This document shows positions 34,615-45,465 of a DNA stretch of 64,000 nt, in pieces; the stretch's first letter is position 1; each line of letters begins with the position of its first letter. Source of the DNA: Sycon ciliatum (taxonomy: Eukaryota > Porifera > Calcarea > Leucosolenida > Sycettidae); the NCBI RefSeq assembly GCF_964019385.1, contig NC_088655.1, positions 14,565,731 through 14,629,730 on the forward strand, in the 5' to 3' direction. The translations under genes and the position numbers were made by a program. Below the pieces are notes generated by a model. It did no database searches, was not told the origin of the DNA, and saw only the letters and a program-made list of their open reading frames with translations.

Positions 34615-35436
34615 TTAATAAGTCAAGCTGGCAAAGAGTGCAAAGTGACCGCAAGAGAGTTGAATCCAAAGCAGGGTTGCATAATTATAACCCTGTGTCT
34701 ATCATGCACAGGGTGCAAATAAATTGTATGAGTTTTGTCACGCGATGTGAAGTTGTTCCTAGGTTAGACAGGCAGGGGGGGGGCAAGAACACTACCAAAA
34801 GCCCTGGGCTAGAAAATGAAGCGTTCAATATCGTTTTCTACATATTTACCTGGATTTTATTTGGGGTGGAGGTGCTTCTTTGGATGCCTCCACCCCCGGA
34901 ATGGAGCGGTGTCTGATGTCGATGGCATAGATCGCGGAGAGTGGATGGCGTTGCCTGAAGGAAATGAACAGGTATACAAAATGAAGAACTGGCAAGTGTT
35001 TCCGAAGCAAAATGCACCAGACTGCAGTTCATTCAAGCACATATCAGGGTTGGCAACGAGACTGGAATTTGAAACAAAACTTGTAGCGGTATTCATTGCA
35101 AGTGACAGTGTAGGAGTGATGTGAAGGTAGCAAACACAAAGGGATAAGGAAAGAACGTGAAATAACTACACAGCTGAAAGTTTACTACAATTGGCATTGA
35201 TTACTTCGGCTCAGAATTCATCCGTATTGTGTCAATCACCCATCAGTCCAACATTCCCACTCACAATGAAGAAGTCACACGAGTAGTGCAAGTACACATG
35301 TGCAAGACACAAAATGAAATGCATGGATCATTAACAGCAGTACTTAACTTTTAGCTCCATTGGTTGGGTTGAAGCGTGAGGTAATGACTTCCCGTGGCGG
35401 GCAGTAGAACTGTGATGTGGGGGCATAGCGGCCAAT
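34615..35436. repeat. Segmental duplication, 5' block, copy A
   Basis: Aligns over its length with 43725-44550 (for example GACCGCAAGAGAGTTGAATCC, AACCCTGTGTCTATCATGC, GGTAGCAAACACAAAGGGAT). The last part also matches 38669-38882 continued at 41694, and 43331-43490. It ends with the GCAGTAGAAC segment that always precedes a 38 bp minisatellite. A candidate exon lies within. Confidence 0.9.
34897..35121 (+). CDS. Candidate duplicated exon, copy A (unknown protein)
   Basis: The plus frame reads RNGAVSDVDGIDRGEWMALP, then EGNEQVYKMKNWQVFPKQNA and PDCSSFKHI before a stop at the end. The copy at 44012 keeps the same frame with many conservative changes (GEWM, LPEG, YKM, NWQ/DWQ, FPK, PDC, KHI retained) and a different stop. 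Preservation of the frame in two diverged copies suggests coding descent, and the composition resembles a small extracellular domain. No family is recognised, exon borders are not defined, and a minus-strand frame is also open. A noncoding explanation remains possible. Confidence 0.3.
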
Positions 35437-36625
35437 GCCGGTAGTAGCGTAGCGCTGATCAACCCATCCCGATGCCGGTAGTAGCATAGCGCTGATCAAC
35501 CCATCCCCGATGCCTGTAGTGGTGTAGCGCTGATCAACCCATCCCCGATGCCGGTAGTAGCGTAGCGCTGATCAACCCATCTCCGATGCCGGTAGTAGCG
35601 TAGCGCTGATCAACCCATCCCCGATGCCGGTAGTAGCGGAGCGCTGATCAACCCATCCCTGATGCCGGTAGTAGCGTAGCGCTGATCAACCCATCCTCGA
35701 TGCCGGTAGTAGTTGATCAACCCATCCCCTATGCCTGTAGTAGTGTAGCGCTGATCAACCCATCCCTGATGCCGGTAGTAGCGTAGCGCTGATCAACCCA
35801 TCCTCGATGCCGGTAGTAGTTGATCAACCCATCCCCTATGCCTGTAGTAGTGTAGCGCTGATCAACCCATCCCCCATGCCTGTAGTGGTGTAGCGCTGAT
35901 CAACCCATCCCCGATGCCGGTAGTAGCGTAGCGCTGATCAACCCATCCCCGATGCCGGTAGTAGCGTAGCGCTGATCAACCCATCCCCGATGCCGGTAGT
36001 AGCGTAGCGCTGATCAACCCATCTCCGATGCCGGTAGTAGCGTAGCGCTAATTAACCCATCCCCGATGCCGGTAGTAGCGTAGCGCTGATCAACCCATCC
36101 CCGATGTCGGTAGTAGCGTCGCGCTGATCAACCCATCCCCAATGCCGGTAGTAGCGTAGCGCTGATCAACCCATCCCCGATGTCGGTAGTAGAGTAGCGC
36201 TGATCAACCCATCCCCGATGCCGGTAGTAGCGTAGCGCTGATCAACCCATCCCCGATGCTGGTAGTAGCGTAGCGCTGATCAACCCATCCCCGATGCCGG
36301 TAGTAGCGAAGCGCTGATCAACCCATCCCCGATGCCGGTAGTAGCGTAGCGCTGATCAACTCATCCCCGATGCCAGTAGTAGCGTAGCGCTGATCAACCC
36401 ATCCCCGATGCCGGTAGTAGCGTAGCGCTGATCAACCCATCCCCGATGCCGGTAGTAGCGAAGCGCTGATCAACCCATCCCCGATGCTGGTAGTAGCGTA
36501 GCGCTGATCAACCCATCCCCGATGCCGGTAGTAGCGTAGCGCTGATCAACCCATCCCCGATGCTGGTAGCAGTGGAGCGCTGATCAACCCATCCCCGATG
36601 CTGGTAGTAGCGAAGCGCTGATCAA
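35437..36625. repeat. 38 bp minisatellite array A, about 31 copies
   Basis: Contiguous tandem copies of GCCGGTAGTAGCGTAGCGCT followed by GATCAACCCATCCCCGAT. The unit includes AGCGCT and TGATCA palindromes four bases or fewer apart. There are no spacers between units, so it is not a CRISPR. Some copies lose part of the unit (GGTAGTAGTTGATCAACCC near 35707). Repeated Asp-Gly-Leu-Ile frames are its translation. Confidence 0.97.
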
Positions 36626-38668
36626 CCACCGATGACGGTCATAGTGAAGCATTGGCTGATCTACCGGAGCTGATACTGGTGTAGAGCTGGTTGGCTGGCT
36701 GATGTGGGTAGTAGCGTAGAGCTGGTTGACTGGCTGTTATCGGCGGTAGCATACAGCAGGTTGACCACGCTATACCGGTAGTAGCTGTGAGCTGACAACA
36801 AACTTCGCAAGACACAATCGGTTAGTAGCATACGCCCATGTAATAGCAGCCTGGTAGGACCACTGTCACATGGGGAACCTACCTATGACAACATTACACA
36901 AAATGCCAAACATAGGCAACGTACCGGTATGAGCTGGATGATAGCGATGCCCCAAGACGTCTTGTCGCTAGCTGTGAGGGGTAGGAATTCATCATGACAC
37001 CATTGGTAAGTAGCATACACCCATGCAACAGCAGCCTGCTAGAGCCACTGTCACATGGGGAACCTACCTATGACAACAGTGCATAACCCCACTAAGATAA
37101 TACTATAGTTACCATGGCGATATCGCTGGTTGCCGCGGTGATAGCGTAGCGCTGGGTGTAGAAGAGCTGACCTACAGGGTTTACCTGCCCCTGATCTATA
37201 GGGGGATGTGATATGTGTAGTATTGTGAGAATGGGATGAGTATAAGGATATGTGAGAAAATAATGAAATTGTGAAAGGAAAATGTGAAATTTGATGAATG
37301 ACAAACTGTGAATAGAGTTCTGATGGAATAGTATAGTCATTGTTCTTTGATGTTTGGGCAGCAGCAGTTCCATCCAGCCGCTTCACCGAGTCCAGGGCTG
37401 GGAATTGTTTGAGAGAAGCACTGACTGTCCACAGCGCGGTGAGGTCTGTGTGAGTGATGGGAAAGTGTAATGGAGGGGTCAGTAGAATACCATGCGGTGC
37501 ATCAGATACAGCAATCATCCTGTATGCTAGCACAAAATGACTCACAGTTACATTAGAAATTCAGGTTGTGTCTACATCACTAACCATTTAAAATAAAGAG
37601 AGGAGATATTTACTAGGGATACAGTTCTGATGGTATGCAATGAAAACAGTCATAATTATGTTAACTCTTCTATACCTTCATCAGCCTGTTTTTGACCTTT
37701 TCCTTTGACTGATTCGGGCAAGAGCTGCATTTTTACTCCCCTTCTGGGCGTTTCAACTCACTCACAGACGCCTTCTGGGGATCAACGATATCATAATACA
37801 CGAGCACTCCAACTCTTTACATTCAATGGTCACAACAAATTTGGTGTTTTCACGCGTTTCACTAGCAATGATGTACTTTCGCCGGCTCAAAAAGGAGCTT
37901 TGCTGATCCCCTAAGAGATCAGCAAAAGAACATGGAGTCACCAGCAAGCTGCCTTTCCACTCCCCCCCCCCCCCCCCCCCCACCTCTGTTTAGTTTGTGC
38001 CCAGGGTTGGAACGGAACACCTGTCATTTCCTATTTTCTTAGCAACTACTCAGCAGCAATACTGGATTGCTACTAAGTAGTGCCAACACCCCCTCAAGAA
38101 TAATTTCCAATCGATGCTGGATGATGCAGCCTGCATGATAAGACAAGAAGACACACAGTCATGCGCACACCCACAAGCACCAGGAAGACACAAACAAATA
38201 CATGGGCATCAGCAGGTGCATGACCTGTAAAACTTGTCATAATATGTTCACTGTAGGAAAAGGCAATCCAGTGTGTGGCAAGAATGAGGCATGGGTATGT
38301 GTGATCCCCGGCAGCCGATTCGGTAGGGAATTGTCCCGGAAATACAGGGCTGCTGAGTTTGAATTCCGTTCGTGGGTCCTTCTTTTGCAACAAATGGCAC
38401 AATAAAACCCATAGCAATTGTACATAGCAACAAGATACTTGCTATTCCATCAGCCGCTGACATCGTCATCTTCACCATGACGCTCATCACCGTGATGTGC
38501 GCATTTCCATCCTCTTGTCAACGCGTCAGTGTCGGATGAATTTCCTTTATGAACAACATAAGAAACAAATGGCAGAAATACGACCAATGACATGATGTTT
38601 AGATCCTTGCCGAAAAGAAAGCCACTGTCCAATAATTTTACTGGTATTTCAATAGAACAGACTGACAT
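36626..38668. repeat. Segmental duplication, 3' block, copy A
   Basis: Aligns with 45466-47701 (GCTGATCTACC, GGTAGCATACAGC, GGGGAACCTACCTATGACAAC, CAGCAGCAGTTCCATCCAGC, TTGGTGTTTTCAC, GGCAGCCGATT). Within it, TAGCATACnCCCATG...GGGGAACCTACC occurs twice (near 36826 and 37010). Poly-C at 37965-37981. Candidate frames conserved with the other copy: plus strand THSQTPSGDQRYHNTRALQL after a CACTCACAG acceptor near 37771; plus strand CHNMFTVGKGNPVCGKNEAW near 38237; minus strand LLDSGFLFGKDL and a hydrophobic IASILLLCTIAMGFIVPFVA segment near 38400-38640. The minus frame is broken here by a 2 bp difference near 38500. I cannot decide which strand is coding. Confidence 0.85.
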
Positions 38669-38882
38669 GTGAAGGTAGCAAACACAAAGGGATAAAGAAA
38701 GAACGTGAAATTATTACACAGCTGAAAGTTTACTGCAATTGGAATTGATTACTTCGGCTCAGAATTCATCCGTATTGTGTTAATCACCCATCCACCAGTC
38801 CAACATTCCCACTCACAATGAAGAAGTCACACGAGTAGTGCAAGTACACATGTGCAAGGCACAAAATGAAATGCATGGATCA
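38669..38882. repeat. Segmental duplication, 5' block, partial copy B (left of piggyBac)
   Basis: GTGAAGGTAGCAAACACAAA to GCATGGATCA matches copies A and D. The block is cut by the piggyBac insertion at TTAA 38883-38886 and resumes as CAGCAGTAATTAACTTTTAG at 41694. Confidence 0.9.
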
Positions 38883-38900
38883 TTAACCCCTTTAGCGCGA

Positions 38901-38961
38901 GCGTCGTACTAGTACGACGCACATTAGTTGCATGCCCCACGACCGTCGTACTAGTACGACG
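38901..38961. promoter_or_regulatory. Paired subterminal palindromes in the piggyBac 5' end
   Basis: GCGTCGTACTAGTACGACGC (38901-38920) is a perfect 20 bp palindrome, and its 18 bp core recurs at 38944-38961, with centres 42 bp apart. They lie 15 and 58 bp from the left tip and are absent from the right end. Position and symmetry suggest subterminal transposase binding sites or a promoter element; this is inference. Confidence 0.55.
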
Positions 38962-39148
38962 CTGTAGAGCGAAGCTGCCTATCGTGATCGTGGGGTCCGT
39001 ATCGAGTCCCAGTGGCTCTGTCGTGGACCGCTGGCTGTTCGCGGGCTGCTGGGGGCTGCCTGGAACCGGCACGTGATTCGAGGCGGGAAAAATCGAACGA
39101 AAGGAGACGCACGGGGAATAGTTTCAGGCGAGAACATTTTGGTTGAAA

Positions 39149-41462
39149 ATGCTGCGCCGCGCGAGAGGAAGAACTGTGGACGAAGCGCTCCACGAGCTGT
39201 TTCTGAGTTCAGACAGCGATGTGGAGCCGTCAGTGAGTAGCGACAGCGACGAGGAGGGTCTATGGACGCCAGCAAGGGCCAGAGTTCAGAACGAAACTGC
39301 GCCTGATGTGAGTGGCGGAGCAAGCGCCAGTGTCGATGAGTACGTCGCGGAGCACGCGGACATCGATGTTGCGAATGAAGCGCAGCCGGCGGACGTCCGT
39401 GACAGCAGTAGCAGCAGTAGTACTAGTGGCACGGAGAGCGACGATGATGAACAGGCGTCCGAGAGGTCGCATGTCCACATCCAGGAGCAGCTTGCCGCAG
39501 GAGACGATGGGAGCGAAGGTAATTATCTTTTCAATAGTATTTATTTGTTCGTGTGAATTTGAGTACGCTGTGTTTGCACTTTGAGCTGAGTAAAACTATT
39601 ATACGTGCGTTTGTACCTTTGTTGAAAGTAGTCTTACTGTAATATTCCTGGCCATCGTTCAAGATCTGTTTGGCGTTATGCATAGCGTAACTGGAGAATT
39701 TTCAAACAAAATGTTGCCTAAATTCCAGAGTATTTGAGACGTACATCAGCCTTCCTACACTGTAGGGCATCATGTGGCCTGATATTTCCTACATTATTCG
39801 TGTTGTGATGTATTAGGGCAATGGAAGATGGAAGAAAACCAGCCCTTGCAAGACTCGTTCACTGCCCAGCCCGGTATCAAGGTGCCAGTGCCAGAAAATG
39901 CTGAGCCATATCATTATTTTTGCCTGTTTTTTACTTTACAATTTTGGCAATTGCTCTGCACTGAGACCAATCGATTTGCCCAGCAATATCTAAATGCACA
40001 CCGTGACACACTCCCAGCTCGTAGCAGATTTAGGAAATGGGTAGACGTTAGCGTACAAGAAATGAAAGTGTTCTTTGCTCTATTTTTGCTGATGGGATTT
40101 ATTTGGAAGCCAGAAATCGATCTCTATTGGAACAGGAACCCTCTGATTTTCACCCCTTTATTCCCCGCCTCGATGAAGCGCGACCGATGGATGTGTATTG
40201 CAAGTTTTCTGCACTTTGCAAACAATGAAGACGAGACGGCTAGAACCGACAAGCTTAGGAAAATTCGGCCGTTGATTACATTTTTCCAGGATAAATTTCA
40301 GACCGTGTACATTCCGTATAAACATATCTCTATTGATGAAGAATTAGTGCCATGGAAGGGTAGACTAGATTTTAGGCAGTTTATACCCTCGAAACGAGCA
40401 AGATTTGGTGTCAAGATATATGCTCTGTGTGAGTCTAGTGGTTATATGTCTAACTTTTTTGTTTATGTTGGCCGAGATGATCATGCCTATCAGCCTGGCT
40501 TAGTAGAGAAAGTCGGCAAATCTGGTGCCGTAGTTGTCCATTTATTAGATCCATTATTTTTAGACAAAGGCTACAACGTATACATAGATAACTTTTATTC
40601 TAGTATTGAGCTGGCTGAATACTTGGAGACCAGGAAGACCGGAGTGTGTGGAACAATTAGAAAGAATAGGCGTGGCCTTCCAAAGCGGTTGGTGAACCTC
40701 AAGTTGAAGAAACGCGGATCGTTTGCATATCGTACAATGGGCAGTAAATTATTTGTAAAACTATCGGACACCAAAGAAGTATATTTTCTCACCAATTTGT
40801 TCAAGCCTAATGTTATTGCAACGAATAAACGCGACCGCACCAGGAAACGGGTTCACAAACTCAACCTTGTTCACCAATACAATCAGTACATGGGCGGTGT
40901 GGATCGCAATGATGCTCTTCTGTCGTACTACAGTGCATTGAGAAAATCCATGAAGTGGTACAAAAAAATAGGTGCACATTTTATCGAAGAAGCATTATTG
41001 AATTCATATATATTATATAAAAAGTCCAAGAGTATGCCACACCATGAATATGTTATATCTGTATTATCTGCATTGCTTGCGGATGGCACGGGTCCCGCCG
41101 CTGCTGATGATGTTGCTGTTGCCAACCCTGCTCCTGCGGATGCTGCTGGCCCTGTACCTACCACACCAGTTGTCCCTGCTGCTGCTGCCGCTGCTACTGC
41201 CACACCTGCTACTCCTGCCACTCCTGCCACTGCTCGTGGCCTAGTTGTGTCCTCCAGGCTTGGTGGGCGCAAGGGTCACTACCCCGCACCCGTACCTGCC
41301 TCTTGCGGCAAGCCTGAGGGCAAGTCGCAGCGCCGGTGTGTCGTATGCTCCCACAATGGGGTTAGAAAAATGGTCACAATCTGCTGCCTGGACTGCGTGG
41401 ACATGCCTGGCCTATGTGCCACTCCATGTTTCAGAATTTATCACACATGCGAGAAGTTTTAA
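39149..41462 (+). CDS. piggyBac-type transposase, two exons, 671 residues
   Basis: Exon 1 is 39149-39518 from ATG; exon 2 is 39817-41462. The donor GCGAAG|GTAATT and acceptor TGTATTAG|GG remove a 298 bp intron in phase 1, and the join continues exactly into the long frame. Residues 1-120 are acidic and serine-rich, as in piggyBac N-termini. The DDE_Tnp_1_7 core follows, with aspartates at about 297 (HISIDEE), 381 (YIDNFYSS) and 486 (MGGVDRND). Spacings are close to the D268/D346/D447 triad of the moth enzyme. An Ala/Pro/Thr linker (about 551-597) leads to a C-terminal cysteine-rich zinc finger (Cys 631, 634, 646/647, 650, 657, 661, His 666, Cys 668). It would cut and paste at TTAA. No stop or frameshift is seen. 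AATAAA follows at 41608. A one-exon reading from 39828 would lack the N-terminus. Confidence 0.93.
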
Positions 41463-41607
41463 TTTTTCATTTATTTCTGTCAAAATCTTGAGATTTCGGG
41501 TTTTTTCAATTACTCCCTTTCCGTGTACATATCCCTCTAAATCCTGTAAATATCATTGTTTTCATCGTTTCTGAACCTCATAGGCCTGTGTGATCAGGAC
41601 AGAAGTC

Positions 41608-41613
41608 AATAAA
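41608..41613 (+). terminator. Polyadenylation signal of the piggyBac transposase
   Basis: AATAAA lies 146 bp after the stop codon and about 75 bp before the right terminal repeat, in the right place for the transposase mRNA. Confidence 0.6.
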
Positions 41614-41693
41614 CTGAATTTTCAAAAATCTCAATTTTGCCCAATTTTGACTGCGTGGGGCAGTGTCAAATGCATGCGCGCTAAAGAGGTTAA

Positions 41694-41792
41694 CAGCAGT
41701 AATTAACTTTTAGCTCCGTCGGTTGTTTTGAAGGGTGAGGTGACGACTTCCCGTGGCGGGCAGTAGAACAATGCTGTGGTGGTATAGCGGCC
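41694..41792. repeat. Segmental duplication, 5' block, partial copy B (right of piggyBac)
   Basis: Continues the interrupted host repeat: CAGCAGTAATTAACTTTTAG, CGACTTCCCGTGGCGGGCAG, then the minisatellite. Confidence 0.9.
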
Positions 41793-42625
41793 GATGCCGG
41801 TAGTAGCGTAGCGCTGATCAACCCATCCCCGATGCCGGTAGTAGCGTTGCGCTGATCAACCCATCCCCGATGCCGGTAGTAGCGTAGCGCTGATCAACCC
41901 ATCCCCGATGCCGGTAGTAGCGTAGCGCTGATCAACCCATCCCCGATGCCGGTAGTAGTAGCGTAGTGCTGATCAACCCATCCCCGATGCCGGTAGTAGC
42001 GTAGCGCTGATCAACCCATCCCCGATGCCGGTAGTAGCGTAGCGCTGATCAACCCATCCCCGATGCCGGTAGGAGCGTAGCGCTGATCAACCCATCCCCG
42101 ATGCCGGTAGTAGCGTAGCGCTGATCAACCCATCCCCGATGCCGGTAGTAGCGTTGCGCAGATCAACCCATCCCCGATGCCGGTAGTAGCGTAGCGCTGA
42201 TCAACCCATCCCCGATGCCGGTAGTAGCGTAGCGCTGATCAACCCATCCCCGATGCCGGTAGTAGCGTAGCGCTGATCAACCCATCCCCGATGCCGGTAG
42301 TAGCGTTGCGCAGATCAACCCATCCCCGATGCCGGTAGTAGCGTAGCGCTGATCAACCCATCCCCGATGCCGGTAGTAGCGTAGCGCTGATCAACCCATC
42401 CCCAATGCCGGTAGTAGCGTAGCGCTGATCAACCCATCCTCGATGCCGGTAGTAGCGTAGCACTGATCAACCCATCCCCGATGCCGGTAGTAGCGTAGCG
42501 CTGATCAACCCATCCCCGATGCCGGTAGTAGCGTAGCGCTGATAAACCCATCCCCGATGCTGGTAGTAGCGTAGCGCTGATCAACCCATCCCCGATGCCG
42601 GTAGTAGTAGCGTAGCGCTGATCAA
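41793..42625. repeat. 38 bp minisatellite array B, about 22 copies
   Basis: Same unit as array A and more homogeneous. A triplicated GTAGTAGTAGCG occurs in two units (near 41953 and 42600). Followed by sequence not shared with the other copies. Confidence 0.97.
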
Positions 42626-43330
42626 CGGCAACGGCATGAACGGCTGCTGGTTGCACTTGGTCTGTGTTCTAGCCGGGGCGCGGGCGCTGCTGTGCCGACA
42701 GAGACATAGAAAGTGCGTTAGCCCGGCCAAGGCCCGCACCTGTACCGCGTTGTGGGTTGACAAGATTCGACATGTTCAGATGGTGTGGACGGTACTGTGA
42801 TATAGACGATGACAGACTCGATCCAGAACTACGAACGAGATCAGCGCACAAACGCAACACTGCAAAAAAAATAGAACGGGGTCACCAATGTAGGGTCCTA
42901 GCCCTAGCACAACTCTTAAAACGCACACAAATGGCGTAAATCGAGAGAGTTGTATTATTACTGTAATATTGACAAAGCAATGAAAGAGAGATAGAAAGGC
43001 AACTGCCTTCCATGAAACCAAACTATCTACTGGCCTAAAGCTCTAGGTTGAGAATGTCTTGGCCAGTAAGGAAAAGGGTGTACATGTGTAGTAATGACAT
43101 AGTACAGTGACAGTGTGTATATGTCCTATATACAGATACGCTACGGTATAAATGCCTGGCGAAATACTAGGATGCATGATGGGATATATGCGTACAATCT
43201 GGAATCTGAACCAGAAGTAGCGTACACATTATTATTCCGGGAAATGGCCATAAAAATCAAAGTCACCGCTTACGGAAAACCCAGGAGTGAAAACGGAAAA
43301 GTTACAGGTATGGGAACTGCTAAAGTCACC
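42626..43330. other. No gene recognised, unshared sequence
   Basis: This stretch replaces the 3' block found after arrays A and D. Short frames on both strands are uninformative. Confidence 0.4.
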
Positions 43331-43690
43331 ACAAAGTCACACGAGTAGGGCAAGTACACATGTGCAAAACACAAAATGACATGCATGGATCATTAACAGC
43401 AGTACTTAACTTTTAGCTCCATCGGTTGTTTTGAAGCGTGAGGTGACGACTTCCCGTGGCGGGCAGTAGAACAATGCTGTGGTGGTATAGCGGCCGATGC
43501 CGGTAGTGGCGTAGCGCTGATCAACCCATCCCCGATGCCGGTAGTAGCGTAGCGCTGATCAACCCATCCCGGTGCCGGTAGTAGCGTAGCGCTGATCAAC
43601 CCATCCCGGTGCCGGTAGTAGATTAGCTCTGATCAACCCATCCCCGATGCCGGTAGTAGATTTGCGCTGATCAACCCATCCCCGATGCAG
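43331..43690. repeat. Copy C: short 5' block and five-unit 38 bp array
   Basis: AAAGTCACACGAGTAG to GCATGGATCATTAACAGCAG gives an empty piggyBac site, followed by about five 38 bp units (43495-43690), some with CCGGTGCCGG in place of CCCGATGCCGG. It passes straight into copy D at GATGCAGAACTTCACATCAC. Confidence 0.9.
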
Positions 43691-44552
43691 AACTTCACAT
43701 CACATGGCATGGTTCAATAAGTTAAACTGGAAAAAAAGTATGAAAAATACAAAGTGACCGCAAGACAGTTGAATCCAAAGCGGGGTTGCATATAACCCTG
43801 TGTCTATCATGCACAGGGCACAAATGAAGTTGATGAGTTTTGTCACGTGATGTGAAGTTCTCCCTAGGTTAGGCAGGCAGGAGGGGGGGGGGGGGGGGCA
43901 AGAACACTACTGAAAGCCGTGGGCAAGAAAATGAAGCGTTCAATATCGTTTTCTACATATTTACCTGGATTAAATTTGAGGTGGAAGTGCTTCTTTGGAT
44001 GACTCCACCCCCGGTATGGAGCGGCGTCTGATGTCGATGGCAAAGATTGCGGAGAGTGGATGGTGTTGCCTGAAGGAGATGAACAGGAATACAAAATGAA
44101 TGACTGGCAAATGTTTCCAAAGGAAAGTTTACCAGACTGCAGGTCATTGAAACACATAATTATCAAGGTTGACAATGAGACTGATATGTGAAACAGGAAT
44201 TGTGTCTGCATTCATTGCATGTGACAGTGTAGGAGTGACGTGAAGGTAGCAAACACAAAGGGATAAAGAAAAAACGTGAAATAATTACACAGCTGAAAGT
44301 TTACTGCAATTGGAATTGATTACTTCGGCTCAGAATTCATCCGTATTGTGTCAATCACCCACCCACCAGTCCAATATTCCCACTCACAATGAAGAAGTCA
44401 CATGAGTAGTGCAAGTACACATGTGCAAAACACAAAAGGACATGCATGGATCATTAACAGCAGTACTTAACTTTTAGCTCCATCGGTTGGGTTGAAACGC
44501 GAGGTGACGACTTCCAGTGGCAGGCAGTAGAACCGTGCTGTGGTGGTATAGC
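43691..44552. repeat. Segmental duplication, 5' block, copy D
   Basis: Best match to 33725-33749 plus 34615-35436, without the foldback element. Poly-G at 43882-43898. Contains the second candidate exon and another empty TTAA at about 44452-44455 (GCATGGATCATTAACAGCAG). Confidence 0.9.
44012..44191 (+). CDS. Candidate duplicated exon, copy D (unknown protein)
   Basis: Sixty codons ending TGA: RYGAASDVDGKDCGEWMVLP, EGDEQEYKMNDWQMFPKESL, PDCRSLKHIIIKVDNETDM. It aligns residue by residue with the copy at 34897 over 50 positions without a gap. The region upstream of 44012 is stopped in this frame, where copy A stays open, so a real exon would begin near 44012. Function unknown; see copy A for alternatives. 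Confidence 0.3.
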   Translation, partial: RYGAASDVDGKDCGEWMVLPEGDEQEYKMNDWQMFPKESLPDCRSLKHIIIKVDNETDM

Positions 44553-45465
44553 GGCCGATGCCGGTAGTAGCATAGCGCTGATCAACCCATCCCCGATGCC
44601 GGTAGTAGTGTAGCGCTGATCAACCCATCCCCGATGCCGGTAGTAGCGTAGCGCTGATCAACCCATCCCCGATGCCGGTAGTAGCGTAGCGCTGATCAAC
44701 CCATCCCCAATGCCGGTAGAAGCGTAGCGCTGATCAACCCATCCCCGATGCCGGTAGTAGCGTAGCGCTGATCAACCCATCCCCGATGCCGGTAGTAGCG
44801 TTGCGCTGATCAACCCATCCCCGATGCCGGTAGTAGGGTAGCGCTGATCAACCCATCCCCGATGCCGGTAGTAGCGTAGCGCTGGTCAACCCATCCCCGA
44901 TGCCGGTAGTAGCGTAGCGCTGATCAACCCATCCCCGATGCCGGTAGTAGCGTAGCGCTGATCAACCCATCCCCGATGCCGGTAGTAGCGAAGCGCTGAT
45001 CAACCCATCCCCGATGCCGGTAGTAGCGTAGCGCTGATCAACCCATCCCCGATGCCGGTAGTAGCGTAGCGCTTGATCAACCCATCCCCGATGCCGGTAG
45101 TAGCGTAGCGCTGATCAACCCCATTCCCGATGCCGGTAGTAGCGGAGCGATGATCAACCCATCCTCGATGCCGGTATTAGTGTAGCGCTGATCAACCCAT
45201 CCCCGATGCCGGTAGTAGCGTAGCGCTGATCAACCCATCCCCGATGCCGGCAGTAGTGTAGCGCTGATCAACCCATCCCCGATGCTGGTAGTAGCGTAGC
45301 GCTGATCAACCCATCCCCCGATGCCGGTAGTAGCGTAGCGCTGATCAATCCATCCCCGGTGCCGGCAGTAGCGGAGCGCTGATCAACCCATCCCCGATGC
45401 CGTTCGTCGCGTAGCGCTGACCAACCCATCCCCGATGCCGGTCGTCGCGTAGCGCTGATCAACCA
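44553..45465. repeat. 38 bp minisatellite array D, about 24 copies
   Basis: Same unit; the last units diverge (GTTCGTCGCGTAGCGCTGAC, GGTCGTCGCG) before the unshared flank GATCAACCACCGATGACTG, which parallels the end of array A. Confidence 0.97.

Larger units (their letters stand above)
38887..41689. mobile_element. Complete piggyBac-type DNA transposon, 2803 bp
   Basis: The left end is CCCCTTTAGCGCGAGCG and the right end reads, reversed, CCTCTTTAGCGCGCATGC, giving terminal inverted repeats of about 13 bp with one mismatch. TTAA flanks both ends (38883-38886 and 41690-41693). Sister copies of the host repeat carry the unfilled site GCATGGATCATTAACAGCAG at about 35323 and 43384. The element encodes one intact transposase on the plus strand with a single intron. 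Both ends, target duplication and open frame look intact, so recent insertion and possible activity are plausible. Confidence 0.95.

Noticed and set aside
35437-36625. 38 bp repeats as a possible CRISPR array
   Set aside because: Units are contiguous with no unique spacers, the context is eukaryotic and there are no cas genes.
41044-41272. Leu/Pro-rich and Ala-rich frames overlapping the end of the piggyBac transposase
   Set aside because: They are shadows of the Ala/Pro/Thr linker in the correct frame.
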